A stretch of DNA of 13,695 nt from Clostridiaceae bacterium. Its GTDB lineage: Bacteria > Bacillota > Clostridia > Oscillospirales > Butyricicoccaceae. Below are positions 1 to 6,788 of this stretch, in pieces; position 1 is the first letter of the stretch, and each line of letters begins with the position of its first letter. The notes beneath the pieces are model-generated. The model ran no database searches. It saw nothing but the letters and a program-made list of their open reading frames with translations, and was not told the DNA's origin. The stretch covers positions 1-13,695 of the forward strand of contig JAEDEU010000039.1 in the NCBI GenBank assembly GCA_016293155.1. Reading direction: 5' to 3'. The position numbers and the translations under genes were made by a program.

Positions 1-107
1 TGGTCATGTTCCTGACCGACAGCCCGTCCATCCGCGATGTCCTGCTGTTCCCAACGATGAAGCCGATTGGAGTTCAGTCTGCGCAGGAGCAGGAAACAGA
101 GGAATAA
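1..107 (+). CDS. lysS: Lysine--tRNA ligase, class II (C-terminal end only)
   Basis: The frame starting at base 3 reads a short C-terminal peptide that stops at TAA (105-107). It contains FLTDSPSIRDVLLFPTMKP, the very conserved motif 3 end of class II aminoacyl-tRNA synthetases, in the form typical of LysS. A glutamate/glutamine-rich tail of about a dozen residues follows. LysS attaches lysine to tRNA-Lys in the cytoplasm. Only about 35 residues are visible; the start and catalytic core lie upstream of the window. The identity rests on this one motif, which is distinctive. AspRS and AsnRS have related C-terminal motifs but not this exact form. Confidence 0.88.
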   Translation, partial: VMFLTDSPSIRDVLLFPTMKPIGVQSAQEQETEE

Positions 108-113
108 ACAAGC

Positions 114-146
114 AAGCTCGGACAAAAAAACCTTGTCCGGGCTTTT
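114..146 (+). terminator. Intrinsic terminator after lysS
   Basis: Bases 114-125 (AAGCTCGGACAA) pair with 133-144 (TTGTCCGGGCTT) in a 12-bp stem with one G-U pair and a 7-base loop, starting 6 bases after the lysS stop. The U-tract is short (TTTT, 143-146), so termination may be incomplete. No clear promoter lies between it and the next gene, so read-through from lysS could feed ktrB. Confidence 0.8.
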
Positions 147-191
147 CCTGCAAGTCCGGCGGGACGGATGCAGACGGAAGGAGAGTATGGA

Positions 192-1583
192 ATGCGGGAG
201 TTATTCGCATGGCTGATTCAAAAATTTGGACACAAGGGCGCCAAGGGCGGACGCATTGCGTCGCAAATTATTCTGGAGGGCTTTGCGCTGGTCATCCTGC
301 TCGGTACGCTGCTGCTGCTGCTGCCGATTTCCACGAAGGAGGGTATGACGACCGGCGTGCTGGATGCGCTGTTCACAGCCACCTCTGCGACCTGCGTCAC
401 CGGTCTGACGGTGGTGGACACCTATACGCACTGGACGATGTTCGGGCAGCTCGTGATTCTGTGCCTGATTCAGTGCGGCGGTTTGGGCTTTGTCTCCCTG
501 ATGGCGATTGCCTCCTTCCTGACGCATCGGCGCATTTCCGTGCACGAGCGCGTTGTCCTGTCCACGGCATATAATACGGACGATATTTCCGGTACGGTGC
601 GCCTCGCGCGCAATGTGCTGATTACCACGCTTGGCTTTGAGCTGGCGGGAGCAGTGCTGCTTTCCGCACGGTTTGTGCAGGATTTCGGTCTGAAGGGCGG
701 CATTATCAAGGGTGTGTTCACGTCTATCTCCGCTTTCTGCAATGCGGGCTTTGACCTGATGGGACAGAAGGAGCCGGGCAGCAGCCTGATGTCTTACGTG
801 GATGATCCGGTGGTGTGCGGTGTGGTCATGGCGCTGATCGTGATCGGCGGCATCGGCTTTGTGGTCTGGTCGGATGTGCAGCATGAGGTTCCGTTTGTCC
901 GCAGCAGACTGCACACAAAGGTTGCAATTATCGTCACGGCGGTGCTGGTTGTCGGAGGTACCGTGTTGTTTTACGCATTTGAATGCAATAACCCGGAGAC
1001 ACTGGGCGGACTTTCCGGCAGAGGCGAAAAATGGTTGGCGGCGCTGTTTCAGTCGGTCACGCTGCGCACGGCGGGCTTTGCCACGGTGGACCAGGGCGCA
1101 CTGACCGCGCCGTCCGTGCTGGTCTCCTGCTTTTTGATGTTCATCGGCGGCTCACCGGGCTCCACGGCGGGCGGCATCAAAACGGTTACGCTTGCCGTAC
1201 TCATCATGTCCATCCTGGCGGTCATGCGCGGCAAGCGCGATGTCAACCTGATGGGACGGCGCATTCCGAGCCGCACGGTGCTCAATGCATCCATGCTGGC
1301 AGTCATCGGCGTGCTGCTGATCGGTCTGGGTACGCTGCTGATTTCGATTTTTGAGCCGGGCATCGGTCTGCGGGCGGTGGTATACGAGGTAATTTCCGCG
1401 TTTGGCACAGTGGGTCTGTCACAGAATCTCACTGCCGCGTTGGGAGGCGCCTCGCGTGTGGTGCTGATTGTCCTGATGTATCTGGGCAGAGTCGGTCTGC
1501 TGACGATGGCGGTCGGCGTCTTTACCCGCCATACGATTGATCCAAAGATCAGCTATCCGGAGGCGCGGCTGATGATCGGCTGA
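192..1583 (+). CDS. ktrB: Potassium uptake channel subunit KtrB (TrkH/KtrB family)
   Basis: This is a hydrophobic protein of 463 residues, the usual KtrB size. KtrB forms the ion-conducting dimer in the cell membrane and brings in K+ (with Na+ coupling in studied members). The four selectivity-filter repeats are visible, each with its central glycine: TCVTGL (67-72), FCNAGFDL (182-189), RTAGFAT (292-298) and FGTVGLS (404-410). The glycine-rich intramembrane gating loop GGSPGSTAGGIKT is at 319-331, and the conserved LGRVGLLT arginine segment is at 431-438. I chose the ATG at 192 because AAGGAG (178-183) lies 8 bases ahead. The in-frame ATG at 168 would place that site inside the gene and has none of its own. 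ktrA, the cytoplasmic partner, follows on the same strand. TrkH is the alternative name, but the short length and single-RCK partner favour Ktr. Confidence 0.95.
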   Translation: MRELFAWLIQKFGHKGAKGGRIASQIILEGFALVILLGTLLLLLPISTKEGMTTGVLDALFTATSATCVTGLTVVDTYTHWTMFGQLVILCLIQCGGLGFVSLMAIASFLTHRRISVHERVVLSTAYNTDDISGTVRLARNVLITTLGFELAGAVLLSARFVQDFGLKGGIIKGVFTSISAFCNAGFDLMGQKEPGSSLMSYVDDPVVCGVVMALIVIGGIGFVVWSDVQHEVPFVRSRLHTKVAIIVTAVLVVGGTVLFYAFECNNPETLGGLSGRGEKWLAALFQSVTLRTAGFATVDQGALTAPSVLVSCFLMFIGGSPGSTAGGIKTVTLAVLIMSILAVMRGKRDVNLMGRRIPSRTVLNASMLAVIGVLLIGLGTLLISIFEPGIGLRAVVYEVISAFGTVGLSQNLTAALGGASRVVLIVLMYLGRVGLLTMAVGVFTRHTIDPKISYPEARLMIG

Positions 1584-1596
1584 CCGGATTTCTGCG

Positions 1597-1677
1597 GTGC
1601 TGTCCGGGGATGGATGCCCGACGGACAGTGCAAAAATGTTCGGTTTTGAAGCGGTCAGAGCAGCACTGCTGACCGGC
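1597..1677 (+). other. Two RNA hairpins between ktrB and ktrA
   Basis: The 113-base gap holds two inverted repeats. In the first, 1597-1606 pairs with 1622-1631 (CTGTCCG/CGGACAG core plus two G-U pairs), with a GGG/CCC inner helix. In the second, CGGTCAG then CAG (1652-1663) pairs with CTGCTGACCG (1666-1675) with a 2-base bulge, ending a few bases before the ktrA ribosome binding site GGAGGAGG (1682-1689). Neither is followed by a U-tract, so they are not standard terminators. They could protect mRNA ends or tune ktrA translation; both roles are inferred. Confidence 0.5.
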
Positions 1678-1696
1678 TGTTGGAGGAGGAACTCTT

Positions 1697-2341
1697 ATGA
1701 AATCATTTCTAGTGATCGGGCTGGGACGGTTTGGCACGGCGGTTGCGCTGGAGCTGAGTATGCTGCATCACGACGTTGTCGCAATCGAGGAGGATGAGGC
1801 GCGTGCGGAGATCGCGGCGGAAAAGCTGACGCATGTCGTCATCGGAGACGCAAAGGACGAGGCGGTGCTCAAGTCGGTCGGCGTGCGCAATTTTGACGGC
1901 GTGATCGTCGCCACGACCAACATCGAGGACAGCGTCATGATTACGCTGCTTGCCAAGGAGATGGGCGCGAACTATGTCGTGTGCAAGGTGCTCTCGGATT
2001 CCCACGCCAAGGTGCTCAGCCGCATCGGCGCGGACCGCGTGGTATTTCCGGAGCGTGACATGGGCGCACGGGTGGCGCAGATTGTATCCTCCGGCAATGT
2101 GCTGGACTTCATCGAGCTTTCGGATGAGTTTGCCATTGTCGAGATGCCGACGCCGGGCAAATGGGTCGGAAAATCGCTGTTACAGCTGGGCGTGCGTGCC
2201 GCCTACGGCGTCAACGTGCTGGCGATCCGGCACAACGGAGAGATTACGATTAACATCGAGCCGAAATACCGGTTCCACGCGGATGATATCGTGGTTGTAC
2301 TCGGCAGCGATAAGAGCATCCGCAGATTGGAGGCACTGTGA
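1697..2341 (+). CDS. ktrA: Potassium channel regulatory subunit KtrA (RCK/TrkA family)
   Basis: This cytoplasmic protein of 214 residues has one RCK_N domain (about 1-125) and one RCK_C domain (about 135-214), the KtrA layout rather than the duplicated TrkA layout. The N-terminal Rossmann motif is G8-x-G10-x-x-G13 (VIGLGRFG), with an acidic residue (E31) ending the second strand as in nucleotide-binding RCK domains. In the family, KtrA forms an octameric ring below the KtrB dimer and opens or closes it in response to ATP/ADP. The RCK_C domain of Firmicutes KtrA also binds cyclic di-AMP; I cannot show that from sequence here. GADRVVFPERDMG (111-123) matches the conserved linker after the N domain. 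A strong site GGAGGAGG (1682-1689) precedes the ATG. The stop overlaps the GTG start of the next gene by 4 bases. Confidence 0.94.
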   Translation: MKSFLVIGLGRFGTAVALELSMLHHDVVAIEEDEARAEIAAEKLTHVVIGDAKDEAVLKSVGVRNFDGVIVATTNIEDSVMITLLAKEMGANYVVCKVLSDSHAKVLSRIGADRVVFPERDMGARVAQIVSSGNVLDFIELSDEFAIVEMPTPGKWVGKSLLQLGVRAAYGVNVLAIRHNGEITINIEPKYRFHADDIVVVLGSDKSIRRLEAL

Positions 2342-3129
2342 AACAGATTGAAAGCAGGGACAATGCGCTCATCCGGCATATCCTGCGCCTGCTGCGCGAC
2401 CGCCGGTACCGCGGCAAACAGGATGAAATGGTCTGTGAAGGCCCCAAAATGCTGGGAGAGGCGCTGGACAGCGGCATTTTGGTCAAGCAGGTGCTGATGG
2501 AATCCGGACGCGAGGCAGACGAGACGCTGCTGGCGCGGGCGCAGGCGCAGGGCGCACAGCTCTGCGCGGTCAGCAAAAGTCTGCTCGCAGAGCTTTCCGG
2601 CGTGGAAACGCCGCAGGGACTGGTGTTTACCTGCGCCAGACCAATCAGCGCACCCGAACAGCTTGCGGGCGCACAGCGTCTGATGCTGCTGGACGGCTTA
2701 CAGGACCCCGGCAATCTTGGCACGATCTTACGCACTGCGGATGCATTTGCCGCAGACGGCGTGATTCTGTGCGAGGGTTGTGTCGATCCTGCCTCTCCTA
2801 AGGTCGTGCGCGCGACTATGGGCGCGGTATTCCGCATTCCGCTGGTCAGCTGCCCGATGGAGCAGGCGGCGGAGCTGGTGCGTTCGCTCGGTCTGCCGCT
2901 GTATGCCACGGCGCTGGCGGAGGACAGCGTGCCGCTCAGCACGGTGCCGCTGAGCCGCTCCGCCGTCATCATCGGCAACGAGGGGCGCGGCGTATCCGAA
3001 CGGGCGCTTGCGCTGTGCGACCGGAAGATTATCATCCCGATGCGCGGACGCGCAGAGTCGCTCAATGCATCGGTTGCGGCATCCATCGTGCTGTACGAGA
3101 TGACGCGCGGCGACGGAGGTGTGCAATGA
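2338..3129 (+). CDS. TrmH/SpoU-family RNA 2'-O-methyltransferase (RlmB/TsnR-like)
   Basis: The 263-residue product has the SpoU design: a small N-terminal substrate-binding domain (about 1-105, L30e-like) followed by a trefoil-knot SAM-binding methyltransferase domain. All three family motifs are present: motif 1 DPGNLGTILRTADA (N126, R132), motif 2 IIGNEGRGV (E215) and motif 3 SLNASVAASI (N243). The family methylates ribose 2'-OH groups in rRNA or tRNA; the target nucleotide cannot be told from sequence. The start is GTG at 2338, overlapping the ktrA stop (GTGA). A GGAGG (2329-2333) sits only 4 bases ahead, so translation is probably coupled to ktrA. The peptide from this GTG matches the usual N-terminus, while the next in-frame ATG would delete about 30 conserved residues. 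Confidence 0.9.
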   Translation: MKQIESRDNALIRHILRLLRDRRYRGKQDEMVCEGPKMLGEALDSGILVKQVLMESGREADETLLARAQAQGAQLCAVSKSLLAELSGVETPQGLVFTCARPISAPEQLAGAQRLMLLDGLQDPGNLGTILRTADAFAADGVILCEGCVDPASPKVVRATMGAVFRIPLVSCPMEQAAELVRSLGLPLYATALAEDSVPLSTVPLSRSAVIIGNEGRGVSERALALCDRKIIIPMRGRAESLNASVAASIVLYEMTRGDGGVQ

Positions 3130-4295
3130 GTCTGGAGCACTGGCTGTGGCTGGCACATCGTCCGGGATGCAGCGCGCTGACCGTCGATCGGCTGCTGTTG
3201 GAGTTTGGCTCGCCGGAGGCGGTATGGGAGGCAGGGCGCAGTCAGCTCAGGGAGCTGAAATGGCTGCGTCAGTCTGCGGTGGACAGTCTTGTCAGCAAAC
3301 ATCTGGAAAATGCGCAGCATACACTGGAGTACTGTGCATCGAAAGGCATCGCAGTGGTCACACTGGCGGATGAGCAGTATCCCGACCGCCTGAAAAATAT
3401 TCCGGATCCGCCGCCGGTGCTCTACGTGCGCGGCAGGCTGCCCGCTTCGGAAAAGCTCGCCATCGGCATGGTGGGCACGCGCAAATCGTCCGAATACGGA
3501 ATGCGCGTGACGCGCTGGCTGAGTGCGAATCTCGCAAAATCCGGCTGTGTCATTGTCTCCGGCATGGCGCTGGGCATTGACGGCATGGCAAACCGCGCGG
3601 CACTGGAGTACGGAGGCGAGACCATTGCGGTGCTCGGCAGCGGCGTGGACGTCTGTTATCCCGCCGAGCACGAGGAGCTGATGCAGCGGATCATCGTGCA
3701 CGGCGCGGTAATCAGTGAATTTCAGCCGGGAAGCGCACCGAACGCACACAATTTTCCCGTGCGCAACCGCATTATCAGTGGTCTCAGCGCAGGCGTGGTC
3801 ATTGTGGAGGCGCCCAAACGCTCCGGCTCGCTCATCACGGCGGACTGTGCGCTGGAGCAGGGACGCGATGTGTTCGCGGTTCCGGGCAATCTGCACGTCA
3901 AAAACAGCGAGGGCACCAACGATCTGATTCGTCAGGGCGCGGCGGCACTGGTCACCTGCGCGCAGGATATTTTAGAGTGCTACCGCGGCGTCGCGGTGCA
4001 GAAAACGCGGACGGCATCGCCTGAGCCGCCGTCCCGGCGGCGCAGGGAACGTCCCGAACCCGAATTGACACAGGTTCGGATTCCCGAGGCGAAGGTGGAG
4101 AAGCTGAAGCAGCCGATGTTTTCGCTCGGCGCGGAGGAGCAGCGCGTGCTGGACGCTGTGCGCGCCGGAGCGGGCAGCATGGACGCCGCCGCTGAGGCAA
4201 CCGGATTTTCCGCCGCGCAGGTGCTCGGCATTGTCACCGTTCTGGAGATGAACGATCTCGTGGAGCGGGACGGCAGCCGGCTGCGCGCATTGTAA
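3126..4295 (+). CDS. dprA: DNA-processing protein DprA (Smf)
   Basis: DprA binds incoming single-stranded DNA during natural transformation and loads RecA on it. Many non-competent species keep it too. The 389-residue product has an N-terminal helical region (1-70), a Rossmann-like DprA core (about 75-285) and a C-terminal winged helix (about 336-389) after a basic, Arg-rich linker. Core signatures include VGTRKSSEYG (116-125), SGMALGIDGMANRAAL (145-160), GSGVDVCYP (171-179), a conserved FPVRNRIISGLS segment (210-221) and RSGSLITA (232-239). The usual AH motif of the family reads AN here (N156). I placed the start at ATG 3126, with GGAGGT (3115-3120) 5 bases ahead. The frame is open further upstream, but only inside the methyltransferase gene. 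The 4-base ATGA overlap suggests coupled translation. Confidence 0.96.
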   Translation: MSLEHWLWLAHRPGCSALTVDRLLLEFGSPEAVWEAGRSQLRELKWLRQSAVDSLVSKHLENAQHTLEYCASKGIAVVTLADEQYPDRLKNIPDPPPVLYVRGRLPASEKLAIGMVGTRKSSEYGMRVTRWLSANLAKSGCVIVSGMALGIDGMANRAALEYGGETIAVLGSGVDVCYPAEHEELMQRIIVHGAVISEFQPGSAPNAHNFPVRNRIISGLSAGVVIVEAPKRSGSLITADCALEQGRDVFAVPGNLHVKNSEGTNDLIRQGAAALVTCAQDILECYRGVAVQKTRTASPEPPSRRRRERPEPELTQVRIPEAKVEKLKQPMFSLGAEEQRVLDAVRAGAGSMDAAAEATGFSAAQVLGIVTVLEMNDLVERDGSRLRAL

Positions 4296-4400
4296 CAGCA
4301 AATTCCCGCGCTTCCGTATGGGAGCGGGTTCAACCATAGAGGGCAGCAATGCCATAAGACCCGAACCCGGTTCGGGCACACAACAGGAGGAAATCAATTC
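4296..4400 (+). promoter_or_regulatory. Structured leader upstream of topA
   Basis: This 105-base gap holds two hairpins. The first (4305-4315 with 4320-4328) has a GTAT loop, one bulge and one G-U pair. The second is a near-perfect palindrome, CCCGAAC (4360-4366) with GTTCGGG (4370-4376). CGGGTTC (4325-4331), which includes the 3' arm of the first hairpin, can pair instead with GAACCCG (4363-4369) inside the second, so the two arrangements exclude each other. There is no U-tract, so a simple terminator is unlikely. A weak promoter-like pair (TTCAAC 4329-4334, CATAAG 4353-4358, 18-base spacing) is possible but unconvincing. The topA ribosome binding site AGGAGG is at 4385-4390. Confidence 0.45.
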
Positions 4401-6788
4401 ATGTCTAAATTAGTCATCGTGGAGTCTCCCGCGAAGGCCAAAACCATCGAAAAATACCTTGGCAGCGGATATGTGGTCAAGGCATCCATGGGACATCTGC
4501 GCGATCTGCCCAGAAAGACGATGGGCGTGGATATCGAGCACGACTTTCAGCCGGAGTACATTCCGATTGAGGGCAAGGATAAGACCATCCGCGAGCTGAA
4601 AAAGGCCGCAAAGGAAAGCGACTATGTGTATCTCGCAACCGACCCCGACCGCGAGGGAGAGGCGATTTCGTGGCACCTGAAGGAGCTGCTCGGTCTGGAC
4701 GACGAGCACTCCGGACGTGTGACCTTCAACGAGATCACCAAGCACGCGGTCAAGGACGGTATTGCGCACCCGCGCGAGATCGACCTCGATCTGGTGGACG
4801 CGCAGCAGGCGCGCCGCATTCTCGACCGCATCGTGGGCTATCAGCTGTCGCCGTTCCTGTGGCGCAAGGTCAAGCGCGGACTGTCCGCGGGCCGCGTGCA
4901 GTCGGTTGCGACCCGTCTGGTCGTGGATCGCGAGAAGGAAATCCGCGCCTTTGTGCCGGAGGAATTCTGGTCGCTGGATGCCGAGCTGTCCACGCAGGAC
5001 GGCGGACTGTTTACCGCCTACTATTATGGCGACGGCACCGGCAAGGTGGAGCTGAAAACCGAGGAGCAGACCATGGCAGTGGTCGAGGCGGTTACCGGAA
5101 AGCCGTTTGTGGTCGGCCCGGTCAAGCGCGGCAAAAAGAAAAAGAGCCCGCCGCCGCCGTTTATCACCTCGACCCTCCAGCAGGAGGCGTCCCGCAAATT
5201 AAACATGGTTCCGCGCCGCACCATGTCCATCGCACAGGAGCTGTACGAGGGCATTGAAATCGGTCAGGCGGGACTGACCGGTCTGATTACCTACATGCGT
5301 ACCGACTCGCTCCGCCTCTCCGTGGACGCGACCGACGCGGCAAAGGAATATATCATCGGTCACTACGGCGAAAATTACTATCCGGCGAAGACGCGCGTGT
5401 TCCGCACCAAGAAGGGCGCGCAGGACGCGCACGAGGCAATCCGCCCGACCAATGTGTTCATGGAGCCGGACACCATCAAAAAATACCTGAGCGCGGATCA
5501 GTATAAGCTGTATAAGCTGATCTGGAGCCGCTTTGTCGCCTGCCAGATGGCGGAGGCGCTGCTGGATACCGTTGCGGCGGATATCCTCTCCGAGGGTCAC
5601 GTGTTCCGCGCGACCGGTCACACGGTTGCCTTCCCGGGCTTTACCAAGGTGTATGAGGAGTCCAGCGACAGCGGCAGCAATTCGGTTGCCGGCAAGCCGC
5701 TGCCGAAGTTTGACGAGGGCGATCCGGTCAACTGCGAAAAGCTCATTCCGGCGCAGCACTTTACGCAGCCGCCGGCACGCTATACCGAGGCATCGCTCAT
5801 CAAGATGATGGAGGAAAAGGGCATCGGACGTCCGTCCACCTATGCGCCGACCATCTCCACCATTCTGGCGCGCGATTACGTCGTCAAGGAGGGCAGAAGC
5901 CTGCGTCCGACCCCGCTCGGCGAGGGCGTGACCGAGCTGCTGGTGGATAAGTTCACCTCGGTTGCCGACCTCAAGTTCACCGCGAACATGGAGGATCAGC
6001 TGGACGAGGTGGAAAGCGGCAAAATCGGCTATGTCGAGGTTCTGCACCGCTTCTTCGGGGACTTTGACAGCGCGCTCAAGCAGGCGGAGATCGACCTGGA
6101 GGGCAAGCGCATCAAGATCAAGGATCAGGTGACGGATGAAATCTGTCCGGAGTGCGGCAAGAATCTGGTCATCAAGTCCGGACGGTTTGGCAAGTTCCTT
6201 GCCTGCCCGGGCTGGCCGGACTGCTCGTTCACCAAGCCGATCACCGTGGATGTCGGCGTGAACTGCCCGCTGTGCGGCGCGAAGATTGTCGAGCGCACCG
6301 TGCAGAAGGGTCAGAGAAAGTATCACTATCTGGCGTGCGAAAACACGGTCAAGAAGGAGCCGACCTGTACCTTTATGACCTGGGATAAGGTGCTCAAGAG
6401 CACTTGTCCGGACTGTGACTCTCCACTGTTCAAGCACTATGACCGCGAGACCGGCGAGACCACTGAGGTCTGCTACCGCGAGGGCTGCGGCTATAAGAAG
6501 CTGATCTCCAAGCGCGCACCGCGCAAAAAGAAGGAGCCGGAGGAAACGGCAGCCGCATCGGCAGAGACCGCGGAAACCGAGGAGACTCCGAAGAAGACGA
6601 CGAAAAAAACCGCCGCAAAGAAAACCACGGCGAAAAAGACTGCGGCAAAGAAAACGACCGCAAAGAAGACCACGACAAAAACCGCCAAAAAGACAGCAAA
6701 AAAGGCGGAGGACGGTGAGGAGGCGCCCAAGAAGCGCACCACCCGGAAAAAGAAGGCGGAAACCGAAGCACCGGAGGGAAATGAATGA
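4401..6788 (+). CDS. topA: DNA topoisomerase I (type IA) with lysine-rich tail
   Basis: TopA relaxes negative supercoils by cutting one DNA strand through a tyrosine link, using Mg2+. The 795-residue product has an N-terminal Toprim domain with E8 and the acidic triad of DPDREGE (D81, D83, E85). The active tyrosine is Y298 in ITYMRTDS, with R300 beside it, and the conserved GRPSTYAPTIS motif follows. Three tetracysteine zinc-binding repeats come next: C582/C585/C602/C608, C622/C625/C646/C656 and C669/C672/C691/C696. The last 90 or so residues are unusual: an acidic Glu/Thr/Ala stretch (712-729) and then a Lys/Ala/Thr-rich tail (730-785) like histone H1 tails. The start is fixed by AGGAGG 10 bases ahead and by the standard SKLVIVESPAKAKT opening. 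The stop overlaps trmFO by 4 bases, matching the conserved dprA-topA-trmFO order of Firmicutes. Confidence 0.98.
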   Translation: MSKLVIVESPAKAKTIEKYLGSGYVVKASMGHLRDLPRKTMGVDIEHDFQPEYIPIEGKDKTIRELKKAAKESDYVYLATDPDREGEAISWHLKELLGLDDEHSGRVTFNEITKHAVKDGIAHPREIDLDLVDAQQARRILDRIVGYQLSPFLWRKVKRGLSAGRVQSVATRLVVDREKEIRAFVPEEFWSLDAELSTQDGGLFTAYYYGDGTGKVELKTEEQTMAVVEAVTGKPFVVGPVKRGKKKKSPPPPFITSTLQQEASRKLNMVPRRTMSIAQELYEGIEIGQAGLTGLITYMRTDSLRLSVDATDAAKEYIIGHYGENYYPAKTRVFRTKKGAQDAHEAIRPTNVFMEPDTIKKYLSADQYKLYKLIWSRFVACQMAEALLDTVAADILSEGHVFRATGHTVAFPGFTKVYEESSDSGSNSVAGKPLPKFDEGDPVNCEKLIPAQHFTQPPARYTEASLIKMMEEKGIGRPSTYAPTISTILARDYVVKEGRSLRPTPLGEGVTELLVDKFTSVADLKFTANMEDQLDEVESGKIGYVEVLHRFFGDFDSALKQAEIDLEGKRIKIKDQVTDEICPECGKNLVIKSGRFGKFLACPGWPDCSFTKPITVDVGVNCPLCGAKIVERTVQKGQRKYHYLACENTVKKEPTCTFMTWDKVLKSTCPDCDSPLFKHYDRETGETTEVCYREGCGYKKLISKRAPRKKKEPEETAAASAETAETEETPKKTTKKTAAKKTTAKKTAAKKTTAKKTTTKTAKKTAKKAEDGEEAPKKRTTRKKKAETEAPEGNE
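6603..6677 (+). repeat. 15-base coding repeats in the topA tail (KKTAA/KKTTA units)
   Basis: Five consecutive 5-residue units (residues 735-759) alternate KKTAA and KKTTA, with a last unit KKTTT, giving an imperfect 15-base period in an A-rich tract. Less regular KKT and TAKK pieces flank it on both sides. The codons vary between units (AAA/AAG, ACC/ACG/ACT, GCC/GCG/GCA), so the repeat seems older than a fresh slippage event or is kept at the protein level. Such repeats can change length between strains. Confidence 0.8.

Noticed and set aside
108..191. A possible cyclic di-AMP (ydaO-type) riboswitch ahead of ktrB, as found before some Firmicutes potassium genes.
   Set aside because: Only 84 bases lie between lysS and ktrB and a third of them form the terminator. 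There is no room for the riboswitch, and none of its conserved segments are seen.
3015..3125. An upstream extension of dprA starting at 3015.
   Set aside because: It lies entirely inside the methyltransferase gene. The ATG at 3126 has GGAGGT at the right distance and gives the expected DprA N-terminus.
2250..3896. A 548-codon minus-strand open frame across ktrA, the methylase gene and dprA.
   Set aside because: It spans three well-identified + strand genes and their junctions and encodes no recognisable motif.
6603..6609. A run of seven A bases in the topA tail as a possible programmed frameshift or phase-variation site.
   Set aside because: The run is read as AAA AAA A.., not in the X-XXY-YYZ register needed for -1 slippage, no stimulatory hairpin is apparent, and the frame continues normally to the trmFO overlap.
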